DNA of 9,773 nt from an uncultured bacterium (GCA_937983075.1 CALKAQ010000017.1:1-9773); one strand, 5' to 3'. Shown: positions 1 to 6,390, counted from the stretch's first letter. Notes: generated from the sequence alone by a model not told the origin. Program-made: numbers and translations.

Positions 1-8
1 GCAGGCGA

Positions 9-85
9 GGGCAGATAGCTCAGCCGGTTAGAGCGCTACGCTCACATCGTAGAGGCCGGGGGTTCGAGTCCCTCTCTGCCCACCA
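9..85 (+). tRNA. tRNA-Val (anticodon CAC)
   Basis: The 77 nt fold into a complete cloverleaf. The acceptor stem is GGGCAGA (9-15) with TCTGCCC (75-81). The D stem is GCTC (18-21) with GAGC (31-34). The anticodon stem is CTACG (36-40) with CGTAG (48-52), and the T arm encloses TTCGAGT (63-69). The seven-base anticodon loop CTCACAT places CAC at the anticodon, which reads the valine codon GUG. Discriminator A82 and the CCA end (83-85) are encoded in the DNA. It stands alone in this window, but other tRNA genes could lie to the left of base 1. Confidence 0.96.
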
Positions 86-94
86 ACGCCTCAA

Positions 95-131
95 AAACGC
101 CCTCCTGGAGCGGGTTTCCAGGAGGGCGTTT
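95..131 (+). terminator. Hairpin terminator after tRNA-Val
   Basis: A 15-bp perfect inverted repeat (95-109 with 117-131) encloses a 7-nt loop. Ten bases after the tRNA CCA end, it is placed to end tRNA transcription. The only T tract is the TTT closing the stem, so termination may rely mainly on the very stable stem. The loop-proximal sequence resembles that of the hairpin at 971-1004. Confidence 0.75.
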
Positions 132-179
132 GACTTATATGTCCGCCGATAGAGGCGGGAAAAAGCGAATTTCGTGCGA

Positions 180-222
180 CAATATTGCGACCAAATGTGC
201 ACGTGTACACGCCAAATTTGGC
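180..222 (+). promoter_or_regulatory. Palindrome-rich leader upstream of carbonic anhydrase
   Basis: The 119 bp between the tRNA terminator and the carbonic anhydrase start have no clear -35/-10 pair. They do contain several short perfect palindromes in a row: CAATATTG (180-187), GTGCAC (197-202), GTGTACAC (203-210) and GCCAAATTTGGC (211-222). The last is followed by a run of five T. The gene needs a promoter here unless it is read from the tRNA. Which of these palindromes is functional cannot be decided from the sequence. Confidence 0.25.
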
Positions 223-250
223 TTTTTATTCATGTCAAGGAGTGAATGTC

Positions 251-901
251 ATGCTCACGGCGCTCGAAGCTCTCCAACGCCTGCGTGAAGGCAATGAACG
301 TTTCGCATCTGGCTTGAGGAGCCTGGAAAGCCTTGTCAGCCCGATCCGCCGTGAAGAACTGGTGTCGGACCAAGAACCGTTTGCGATCATTCTCGGCTGT
401 TCGGATTCCCGGGTGCCCGCTGAAACCATTTTTGACCAAGGTTTGGGAGATTTGTTTGTCATCCGTGTGGCCGGAAATATCGTTGCGCCTTCGCAAGTAG
501 GGAGCGTTGAATTTGCAGTGGAACGCTTTGGCACTCGACTCGTCGTCGTGTTAGGCCACACACATTGCGGAGCGATTCGGGCGACGCTCGACGACGTGCT
601 GCGGACCAACGCCTGCCAATCCAAAAACTTGCTCTCGATTGTCAATCGGATTCGCCCTCATGTTGAACAGTTGTTTGACCAAAATCAGCTTTCGGGCGAT
701 CTGGAGCAGCTTGAGCGCTTGGCAGTCCGGGCCAATGTACGTGCAGCTACCAGGCATCTGCGCTATGAGGACGAAGTCTTAAGGCCTTATATTGAGCGTG
801 AAGGGCTGCTGATTGTCGGAGCCGAATACTCGCTCGAAACTGGAATCGTTGATTTCTTTGACCTGCCCCAAAACGTCCATTTGGATGATTGCACGGCGTG
901 A
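251..901 (+). CDS. Beta-class carbonic anhydrase
   Basis: This 216-aa cytosolic zinc enzyme should interconvert CO2 and bicarbonate, supplying bicarbonate to carboxylases or helping with pH balance. The beta-class motifs are intact: CSDSR at residues 50-54 gives zinc ligand Cys50 and the Asp52/Arg54 catalytic dyad, and HTHCG at 103-107 gives ligands His103 and Cys106. The length is normal for prokaryotic beta enzymes. The ATG at 251 was chosen because AAGGAG (237-242) lies 8 nt upstream. A longer reading from a TTG at 185 adds 22 residues before the domain and has no ribosome binding site. No signal peptide or membrane segment is visible. The gene stands alone on the plus strand, is followed by a hairpin at 971-1004 and converges with the next gene. 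The family is certain; the physiological role is inferred. Confidence 0.96.
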   Translation: MLTALEALQRLREGNERFASGLRSLESLVSPIRREELVSDQEPFAIILGCSDSRVPAETIFDQGLGDLFVIRVAGNIVAPSQVGSVEFAVERFGTRLVVVLGHTHCGAIRATLDDVLRTNACQSKNLLSIVNRIRPHVEQLFDQNQLSGDLEQLERLAVRANVRAATRHLRYEDEVLRPYIEREGLLIVGAEYSLETGIVDFFDLPQNVHLDDCTA

Positions 902-970
902 CCAGATTAGCCCGGCTTCTTGCTCAGCGATTCGGCTCTGCTTGTTTTTGCCCGCGGTTCGCGGTGGCCA

Positions 971-1004
971 AAGCCCCGCCTGGAGCAGGCTCCAGGCGGG
1001 GCTT
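971..1004. terminator. Bidirectional hairpin terminator
   Basis: A 14-bp perfect, GC-rich inverted repeat (971-984 with 991-1004) surrounds GCAGGC. It lies between the convergent carbonic anhydrase (ends 901) and the secreted-protein gene (ends 1065), so it can serve both. The flanking T tracts are short on each strand. The stem tip CCTGGAGC is shared with the tRNA terminator. Confidence 0.75.
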
Positions 1005-1064
1005 GTTGTCATGGCACATGCGTTGGCAACCGCCAGCCGGCCGACTGCTGCCCGCTGCGGCCGC

Positions 1065-1754
1065 TTACTGCTGGACGACGCGGAATGCGTTGATCGCAGC
1101 TTCGCCGCCTGAATCCGTGGACGCATACAGATAGAAGTAGAGCTTCGAAGGATCCAGGGAGCCGACGTTGAGGCTGCCTTGATAGACTTGGTTGTCGTTG
1201 ATATGGACGGTTACGTTAAAGTTCTTGCCGCTCACATGGGTCAATGTCCAGCGGAGTTTGGCCGGATAGGAGATGTTTGCGTTCAATCCGCTGAACGAAC
1301 CGTCGCCGCCGGAGAGAATGGCGGACAGTACGTTGGTTGGGCTGACCGTGAGACGGAAGCCGTTGTAGCCGTAAATGTCTTCGCCATGGTAAATGGCACC
1401 CGCAAACGCCGGATTCATTTCCCGTACGGTAACGCTGGCGTAGTCAATTTCGATGATGGTCGTGCGGCCGGTAAGATCAATCGGCTGCGAGAGAACGAGA
1501 CCCAACTGATTGTTGTCCCAGCTGCCGGACTGAAATCCCCCTAACCGCAATTGGCCCGCAGCGTAATCAACATCGATCCAAGCTTGCGTGCTTGTTCCCC
1601 AGGCTTGTACGAGGTCTTCGGCTCCGAGGCCGGTATCCGTGTGAAAGCGGGTTGAAAAGTCGGTGTCGATTATGACGTATTCAGCGGCGAATGCGCCAAA
1701 ACTCAACACCAGAACAAGAGCAGTTGCAACGAGAACGGTGGAAAGATTCTTCAA
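1065..1754 (-). CDS. Small secreted protein of unknown family
   Basis: I do not recognise this 229-aa protein. Residues 1-24 form a classical signal peptide: Lys2, a hydrophobic stretch TVLVATALVLVLSFG, and a cleavage site after AFA (23) or AA (24). The mature ~205 residues contain no cysteine and no membrane segment. They alternate short hydrophobic strands with Gly/Asn/Asp turns (for example TTIIEIDYASVTV, FNVTVHINDNQVYQG, KLYFYLYASTD), suggesting an all-beta sandwich of the lectin/glucanase-like (concanavalin) type. No catalytic motif is evident. The start is a TTG at 1754, supported by AAAGGAGGG seven bases upstream. The gene is monocistronic, with 214 bp separating it from the upstream permease gene and a terminator hairpin downstream. 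A secreted carbohydrate-binding or surface protein is possible, but that is inference from fold appearance only. Confidence 0.8.
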   Translation of the reverse strand: MKNLSTVLVATALVLVLSFGAFAAEYVIIDTDFSTRFHTDTGLGAEDLVQAWGTSTQAWIDVDYAAGQLRLGGFQSGSWDNNQLGLVLSQPIDLTGRTTIIEIDYASVTVREMNPAFAGAIYHGEDIYGYNGFRLTVSPTNVLSAILSGGDGSFSGLNANISYPAKLRWTLTHVSGKNFNVTVHINDNQVYQGSLNVGSLDPSKLYFYLYASTDSGGEAAINAFRVVQQ

Positions 1755-1968
1755 AAAAAGCCCTCCTTTAGTTGAGATTTAAAAGTCAGATACTTGGTTC
1801 TTCACCTTGTTGGAGTTTCCTGCAGTATTTTTTTAAAAATAAACGCGGTCAGAATGCTCTGCGAGATGTGGGGCTTGGGGATTCCGAATTGTGGGCGCCG
1901 TTCCATGACGCCGGAGCCGCTGATGTCGGTCGAGACGTCGTGCTGAAGGCATCCCAGGCAGGTCGGTC
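1755..1968 (-). other. Intergenic region upstream of secreted-protein gene
   Basis: This 214-bp gap separates two minus-strand genes. It holds the strong AAAGGAGGG ribosome binding site of the secreted-protein gene (1761-1769) and an A+T-rich block at 1827-1842. I see no convincing hairpin terminator for the ABC operon that ends at 1969, and no well-spaced -35/-10 pair. Promoter and terminator probably lie here but cannot be placed. Confidence 0.4.
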
Positions 1969-3573
1969 TCAGCCGTAGACGTCGCGCTGACGGTATCCTC
2001 TCAGTCCGAAGGCCATGAGAATGGCAGCCGCAAGCGTTAAAACAACCAAGCTCAGCCAATGGATTTCTTCAACCGGCAGCTGAGGTACGTTCCCAAACGG
2101 AGTCAGGATTTTCAGCCACTCGGGAATCCGCAGGAGGCCGCCAAAATAGATCACGAAAAAGGAGTATCCCAGATAAAACCAGGCGAAGCTCGCATGCCGC
2201 GGCTTGCAGCCAATGAGCAGAGCGGCGACGCCCACCATCACCCAGATGGCCGGGATATAAACCAAGGCGGCTCGGAGGATGAGGGAGAACGAAAATGGCT
2301 CATCCATGACCGTCGCGGTCAGCGACCAAAAGCCAAGTGCCGTAAGCAGCTGCATGACAACGGCTGCCATGACGGCGGTGACCAGATAGCTGCCGGCGAG
2401 TGACGGCCGTGATACAGCGCGTGCCAACAACGGTTCAATGCGATTTGCGTTTTCTTCCGCTTTCAGTCTCAACACCGTCAAAACCGCGGGAATGGCGCTG
2501 AGCATGGACAGCACCGCCATGACGACCGTGAGGAACTGTTCGGTCAGCGCGTGGCCTTCCGTCATCGGAAGCAACAGCTGCATCAATTCGCTGTTCGAAA
2601 AGAAGGATTCAATGTCGCCGAATACGGAGCCGTAGGAAGCGGCGAGGACGAACATCCCAATCGCCCAACTGATGATTGCGGTTCGCTGCAGCCGCAGCAC
2701 GAGGCCGACCGGGCTCAGCAGGAACTTTGAGGCGAATTTTCGCCCTGGTCTCGCTGGGATCAAGCCGGCGCCCAAATCCCGGCTCGAGTTCAGGTACAGC
2801 GCAAATGCGCCGACGACGAACCCGGCGATGAGAGTGACCACCACGGGCCACCACGTGTTGTTGACATAAACTTGCGTCCGCAGCACCAATCCCAATGGTG
2901 AGAGGAGCGCTAAAGGTTCGCTGCTCACATCGCCGACGGCACGTACCAAATAGGCGACAATGAGAGCGCCAAACGCGAGACCGAGCGTCCCGCGCGACGT
3001 TTCGGCAAGTTGTGCAGCCAGCGCGGTGAGGGCAGCAAAAAAGATGCCGGATACCGCAAGAACGGCTCCGTAAAGCAAGGAACCGTGCAGATCCATCGAT
3101 TCTATGCCTAATCCGTACAGACTGAAGCCGACGAGAGCGCCCAAAATGACGTTGACCAGGCTGACGACGAGCAATGCGGCAGTGATGTGCGCCAAGCGGC
3201 CCACGGGCAGTGAACGGATCATTTCGTCACGTCCGCTTTCTTCGTCTTGCCGGGTGTGGCGTGTGACAAGCAGAATGCTCATGATTCCGACGGTCAACGC
3301 CGAGAACAGCAGCATTTCGTGTGCCATCATCGCCCCAATCGTGTAATTGTCGATTCCGTATGCCGGCCCGAGCATCGACGTGATGGCCGGATTGCGCATC
3401 GTTTCAGCGAGGATTTGCCGCTCTTGTTCCGTCGGATACAAACCGGGGAGGGCGACGGCCACGGTCAACGTGGTCAGCACGATGGCGACAATCCAAATGG
3501 GAATCCGCACACGGTCACGTCGCAAAATGAAGCGGACGAGTTGGCCGGTGGCGTGGAACAGCTCTTTCAACAC
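1969..3573 (-). CDS. ABC-2 type exporter permease, two-half (COG3559-like)
   Basis: This 534-aa integral membrane protein has about twelve hydrophobic segments and is the transmembrane part of an ABC exporter. It appears to be an internal duplication. Residues 105-129 (EESGRDEMIRSLPVGR) and 368-392 (AEENANRIEPLLARAVSR) match, as do SPLGLVLR near 225 and TPFGNVPQ near 491, so each half is one ABC-2 domain. Its length and architecture fit the 'exporter of polyketide antibiotics' permeases. The GTG start at 3573 overlaps the last 7 bp of the ATPase gene and has GGGAGG nine bases upstream. An ATG at 3639 would add 22 residues lying wholly inside the ATPase frame and is less likely. The partners are the ATPase at 3567-4466 and the TetR repressor at 4399-5109. 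The substrate is unknown, probably a hydrophobic toxic compound or antibiotic. Confidence 0.9.
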   Translation of the reverse strand: MLKELFHATGQLVRFILRRDRVRIPIWIVAIVLTTLTVAVALPGLYPTEQERQILAETMRNPAITSMLGPAYGIDNYTIGAMMAHEMLLFSALTVGIMSILLVTRHTRQDEESGRDEMIRSLPVGRLAHITAALLVVSLVNVILGALVGFSLYGLGIESMDLHGSLLYGAVLAVSGIFFAALTALAAQLAETSRGTLGLAFGALIVAYLVRAVGDVSSEPLALLSPLGLVLRTQVYVNNTWWPVVVTLIAGFVVGAFALYLNSSRDLGAGLIPARPGRKFASKFLLSPVGLVLRLQRTAIISWAIGMFVLAASYGSVFGDIESFFSNSELMQLLLPMTEGHALTEQFLTVVMAVLSMLSAIPAVLTVLRLKAEENANRIEPLLARAVSRPSLAGSYLVTAVMAAVVMQLLTALGFWSLTATVMDEPFSFSLILRAALVYIPAIWVMVGVAALLIGCKPRHASFAWFYLGYSFFVIYFGGLLRIPEWLKILTPFGNVPQLPVEEIHWLSLVVLTLAAAILMAFGLRGYRQRDVYG

Positions 3574-4466
3574 GATTCGGCACCTCCCGCTTCTTCGTAG
3601 TGATGCAGAAACAGATCTTCGAGTGTGGGAGGTGCGCATTCCAGGCTGATGATGTCATATTGGCTGATGTAAGCGATGACATCTCCCAGCTGCTCGGCAT
3701 CGACTTGGAAGCTAAGCCCGCGTTCGGTTTCCTGCAGATCGTGAACGCCTTCCATTTCAGCGAGTGAGGGAATGGAACGGGCGGTTTGAACCACGACGTT
3801 CGTCCGAGTGAGATGGCGCAGTTCTTGTAGAGAGCCGGTCTCGATGATTTTCCCTTGGCGTATGATGCTCACCCGATCGCACAGCCGCTCCACTTCAGAG
3901 AGGATATGGCTCGATAGGAAGACGGTCTTTCCTTGCGCCTTGACCTCCGCGATGCACTCCTGAAACACCCGCTCCATCAACGGATCCAGGCCGGAAGTGG
4001 GTTCATCGAGAATATAAAGCTCGGCATCGGAAGCGAATGCGGCAATCAGAGCGACTTTTTGGCGGTTGCCTTTGGAGTATGTCGCACACTTCTTCGTCGG
4101 GTCCAAATCGAAACGCTCGATGAACTCTTCGCGTCGGCTGCGATGGCTCGCTCCCCTCAACCGTACAAGGAGGTCGATGACTTCGCCTCCCGTGAGGTTC
4201 GGCCAAAGGTTCACGTCACCGGGGACGTAAGCGATGCGCCGGTGGATCTCCACCGCATCGTGCCAGACGTCTTTCCCAAAAATTTTGGCCTCGCCACCGG
4301 TCGCTTTTAGGATCCCGAGGAGAATGCGGATGGCGGTCGATTTGCCGGCACCATTGGGACCGATAAATCCAAAGACCTCGCCTTGCTTGACGTCGAGATC
4401 AATGCCGTTGAGCGCCGTGAAGTTTCCGAACCGTTTCGTCAGGTTGCGGACGGTGATGATGCTCAT
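3567..4466 (-). CDS. ABC exporter ATPase subunit (DrrA-like)
   Basis: This 299-aa cytosolic nucleotide-binding subunit powers the adjacent permease. Walker A is GPNGAGKST (36-44). The signature is the variant YSKGNRQK (130-137) in place of LSGGQ. Walker B with its catalytic Glu is LYILDE (150-155), the D-loop is SGLD (158-161), and the H-loop is His187 in FLSSH. The usual Q-loop glutamine is replaced: the strand after RRIAYV reads PGD (82-84). The ATG at 4466 is chosen because AAGGAGG lies six bases upstream; a longer reading from 4523 has no support. The start is buried in the 3' end of the TetR gene (68-bp overlap) and the stop overlaps the permease start by 7 bp, so all three genes are likely translated together. 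The variant signature and the context suggest antibiotic/multidrug export. The substrate is not deducible. Confidence 0.94.
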   Translation of the reverse strand: MSIITVRNLTKRFGNFTALNGIDLDVKQGEVFGFIGPNGAGKSTAIRILLGILKATGGEAKIFGKDVWHDAVEIHRRIAYVPGDVNLWPNLTGGEVIDLLVRLRGASHRSRREEFIERFDLDPTKKCATYSKGNRQKVALIAAFASDAELYILDEPTSGLDPLMERVFQECIAEVKAQGKTVFLSSHILSEVERLCDRVSIIRQGKIIETGSLQELRHLTRTNVVVQTARSIPSLAEMEGVHDLQETERGLSFQVDAEQLGDVIAYISQYDIISLECAPPTLEDLFLHHYEEAGGAESC

Positions 4467-5109
4467 GATTCTCCTCCTTGTAGAAAACGCGCCGCAAGAC
4501 AGACAGCAAGTCAGAGAATTCAATCCAGTAGGGGGTTATGTCGAGCGACGGCAAATTTTCTTCTTTCAGCCGTGTCATCATTTCGCTCTGAAAACCTTCG
4601 ATCGACCAGCGAATGATCTTAAGTACATGGTCCGCAGACACGTCGTCGCGGAAGCGAGACGTATCGACGTTGCTGAAGAGCAGCGACGTGGCGTGCGACA
4701 TGGTTTCGTCCAGACGCTGCCGCTGGGCGTCGGTGAGGGCATGTCGATCTTCATGGAGATACAAAGAGCCGAGGAAATGAAAGACATGCTCGTTCTTCGC
4801 ATACGCGTTGAGTTTGGCCCGTGCAGCGCTTCGATACCTTTCGATGAAGTCAGTCTCGTCTGGGTCGAGCCACTTGATGTATTCATTGGTTACAAAGCTG
4901 ATGCTGTAGTCCACCAGGTAGTGAAACAGCTCGCGCTTGCTTTTAAAGTAATGAAAGAGCATGCCCTTGCCGATGTTGGCTTTTTCCACGATGCGATTGG
5001 TGGAAGCGTGTTCGAAGCCGTGTTCGGCAAACTCCGCCAGTGCGGCGGTGAGAATTCGCTGCTGTTTTTCCGGATGAAGACGCTCGAATGCGGTGGTAAT
5101 GGACGACAC
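4399..5109 (-). CDS. TetR-family transcriptional repressor of the ABC exporter operon
   Basis: This 236-aa regulator has an N-terminal TetR helix-turn-helix at about residues 15-62 (KQQRILTAALAEFAEHGFEHAS, then NRIVEKANIGKGMLFHYFKSKRELF, a typical recognition helix with the GKGMLFHYFKSK variant). The rest is a ligand-binding/dimerisation domain. It is the first gene of the operon with the ATPase and permease, and two palindromes in its own promoter region suggest autorepression released by the exported compound. The GTG start at 5109 sits only about three bases after GGAGG. An ATT three codons in would be better spaced, but such starts are rare. The last 22 residues (215-236, His-rich then polar) come from the overlap with the ATPase gene and may be a dispensable tail. 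Confidence 0.92.
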   Translation of the reverse strand: MSSITTAFERLHPEKQQRILTAALAEFAEHGFEHASTNRIVEKANIGKGMLFHYFKSKRELFHYLVDYSISFVTNEYIKWLDPDETDFIERYRSAARAKLNAYAKNEHVFHFLGSLYLHEDRHALTDAQRQRLDETMSHATSLLFSNVDTSRFRDDVSADHVLKIIRWSIEGFQSEMMTRLKEENLPSLDITPYWIEFSDLLSVLRRVFYKEENHEHHHRPQPDETVRKLHGAQRH

Positions 5110-5125
5110 CCTCCTCCCCAGCGTT

Positions 5126-5144
5126 GTAGACCAGAGTGGTCGAT
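5126..5144. promoter_or_regulatory. Operator O2 (TetR-type, imperfect)
   Basis: GTAGACCA (5126-5133), spacer GAG, TGGTCGAT (5137-5144). The core ACCA-N3-TGGT is identical to O1, and six of the eight base pairs of the dyad match. The centre lies 34 bp from that of O1, about three helical turns, and the site is downstream of the likely -10 box, in the leader of the TetR gene. Confidence 0.65.
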
Positions 5145-5152
5145 TTCAGTCT

Positions 5153-5158
5153 ATCATA
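5153..5158 (-). promoter_or_regulatory. Candidate -10 box of TetR/ABC operon
   Basis: On the minus strand TATGAT matches the -10 consensus in five of six positions and touches the edge of operator O1. No good -35 box is present at 16-18 bp, so the call rests on the -10 and the operator placement. A repressor bound at O1 would cover the -35/-10 spacer. Confidence 0.4.
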
Positions 5159-5180
5159 TGTCGACCAGCATGGTCGACAT
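5158..5180. promoter_or_regulatory. Operator O1 (perfect 23-bp TetR-type palindrome)
   Basis: ATGTCGACCA (5158-5167), spacer GCA, TGGTCGACAT (5171-5180): two perfect 10-bp half-sites. It lies about 50 bp upstream of the TetR gene start, between the terminator of the oxidase gene and the operon, which is where an autoregulating TetR protein would bind. A second, imperfect copy is at 5126-5144. Confidence 0.8.
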
Positions 5181-5191
5181 GTTTCAGTTGC

Positions 5192-5233
5192 AAAAAAGCG
5201 GCTCCCGAGTCGTCAGACGCTCGAGAGCCGCTT
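5192..5233 (-). terminator. Intrinsic terminator of the multicopper oxidase gene
   Basis: Read on the minus strand, a 9-bp stem AAGCGGCTC/GAGCCGCTT (5225-5233 with 5196-5204) is extended by GAG/CTC after a 2-nt internal loop. It runs directly into TTTTTT (5197-5192). It begins 27 bp after the oxidase stop codon and insulates that gene from the TetR operon promoter. Confidence 0.9.
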
Positions 5234-5260
5234 CGTTCGCCGCTTAGCGCTTTTCCGGCC

Positions 5261-6352
5261 TCAGTGGACAAACTCCTCATCGGCATCTAAGATGTGGAGC
5301 ATGAGGTGCATTCCGCCGGGGTAGAAGCCGTTGTTCAACACGAACTGCAAGTTATGGGCGTGGAACGGATACAGCCCGGCTTTCGTCGGCGTCACTTCAA
5401 TGTCGTACCGCTCGCCCGGCGCAATGTCGAGCGTATCCTTCATGTACGGCATTGGCAGTGGGCTGCCGTCGGATGCGACGACCTTGAAGTTTGGCCCGTG
5501 CATGTGCATAGCGAAGTTCGAGTAGCCGGCGTTGATGAGTCGAATGCGAGTTGTTTCGCCTACTTTCAGCGTCAACGTCGGAGCGTGCGGGAACGGCTTT
5601 CCGTTGATCGTGAAGTAGTTGTGGTTTGGACGGTACTCTGCTGACAACAGCCGGTCGACTTCACTGTCCCAGTCGTCGAGAATGAGTGTGTACTCATGGT
5701 CCCAAGTCTTGCCGTCTTTCGGTTCGATGATCAACGCACCGGCCATGCCGAGGTCGAGGTGGCGGTAGCCGTCGACTTGGCAATGGTAAAAGAACGTGCC
5801 AGCACGTTCAGCTGCGAATTCATAAACGTACGTTTGGCCCGGAAGCACCTCGGTACTCGTGTGCGGTACGCCGTCGTACTTTTGGTCCGCATAAATGCCG
5901 TGCCAGTGAATGGTATGCGGTTGATGGTGGGTGTTCGTAAAGTGAACGCGTACGAGATCGCCTTCTTCCACCCGAATCGTCGGGCCGGGTACGACGCCGT
6001 TAAAGGCCCAGGCCGTTACAACGACGCCGTCATCGAGTTCATGCGCAACTTCCTGTACGTCGATCGCAAACTCTTTGACGTTTCCGTTGACACGGAATGG
6101 CTGCAATTCATATAGGCCGTCCGGCGTACGAATCATATAGTGATGGGTGCCGGGAGCGTTCGAATTAGGCTTCGGCGGGTTCGTATTGCCGGCCGCTTGG
6201 GCCGGAGCGGTGAACGACGATTCAACTTCAGTTCCCGCGACCACGTGCATTTCACCGACCATGCCCATCAGCCAGTGGCCGGCGAGCACTGCAGTCAACA
6301 CGAGCAACAGGAACAAAGGCAGGCGGCACTTGTTTCTGGCAGCCATGATCAT
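5261..6352 (-). CDS. Membrane-anchored two-domain multicopper oxidase
   Basis: This 363-aa extracytoplasmic copper enzyme has two cupredoxin domains (about residues 90-215 and 216-357). Residues 8-30 (NKCR, then LPLFLLLVLTAVLAG) form an uncleaved anchor or signal, followed by a Pro/Asn/Ala-rich linker (47-70). Copper motifs are HTIHWHG (His146, 149, 151), YHC-x6-H-x4-M (His190, Cys191, His198, Met203, a type 1 blue-copper site in domain 1), MHMHG (His283, 285) and FHAHN (His331, 333). A type 1 site in domain 1 matches the type C two-domain oxidases. The position after Cys191 is Gln, where laccases have His. The ATG at 6352 has AAGGAGGG a few bases upstream; a second ATG at 6346 is also possible. 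It has its own terminator and candidate promoter. Likely roles are oxidation of phenols, Cu(I) or other metals at the cell surface; which one cannot be read from sequence. Confidence 0.92.
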   Translation of the reverse strand: MIMAARNKCRLPLFLLLVLTAVLAGHWLMGMVGEMHVVAGTEVESSFTAPAQAAGNTNPPKPNSNAPGTHHYMIRTPDGLYELQPFRVNGNVKEFAIDVQEVAHELDDGVVVTAWAFNGVVPGPTIRVEEGDLVRVHFTNTHHQPHTIHWHGIYADQKYDGVPHTSTEVLPGQTYVYEFAAERAGTFFYHCQVDGYRHLDLGMAGALIIEPKDGKTWDHEYTLILDDWDSEVDRLLSAEYRPNHNYFTINGKPFPHAPTLTLKVGETTRIRLINAGYSNFAMHMHGPNFKVVASDGSPLPMPYMKDTLDIAPGERYDIEVTPTKAGLYPFHAHNLQFVLNNGFYPGGMHLMLHILDADEEFVH

Positions 6353-6372
6353 TATTCCCTCCTTAGAATTCG

Positions 6373-6390
6373 GCACCAATCCGTTGGTGC
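6373..6390 (-). promoter_or_regulatory. Leader hairpin/dyad upstream of the oxidase
   Basis: A perfect 7-bp inverted repeat, GCACCAA (6373-6379) and TTGGTGC (6384-6390), surrounds a 4-nt loop. It lies just upstream of the AAGGAGGG ribosome binding site and just downstream of the candidate -10. It could be an mRNA hairpin in the leader or an operator for a dimeric regulator. Confidence 0.45.

Noticed and set aside
20..202. Minus-strand ORF with the RDSNPRPLRCERSA motif
   Set aside because: It is the antisense translation of the tRNA-Val gene and its terminator, a well-known false protein.
185..250. N-terminal extension of the carbonic anhydrase from a TTG at 185
   Set aside because: It has no ribosome binding site and precedes the domain; the ATG at 251 has a well-spaced AAGGAG.
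1802..2059. Minus-strand ORF of 85 codons spanning the end of the permease gene
   Set aside because: Most of it lies out of frame in the permease gene; there is no good start signal, and the composition is typical of a shadow.
4234..5247. Long plus-strand ORF (337 codons)
   Set aside because: It lies antisense to the TetR and ATPase genes, both of which have full family motifs; no ribosome binding site or recognisable domain.
6319..6352. Lipoprotein signal in the oxidase (Cys9)
   Set aside because: Cys9 comes before the hydrophobic stretch, not after it, so there is no lipobox.
5261..6352. Copper nitrite reductase (NirK) assignment
   Set aside because: The type 1 and interdomain His ligands fit, but the extra HxH pairs and the six-residue Cys-His spacing do not fit NirK; two-domain multicopper oxidase is the better call.
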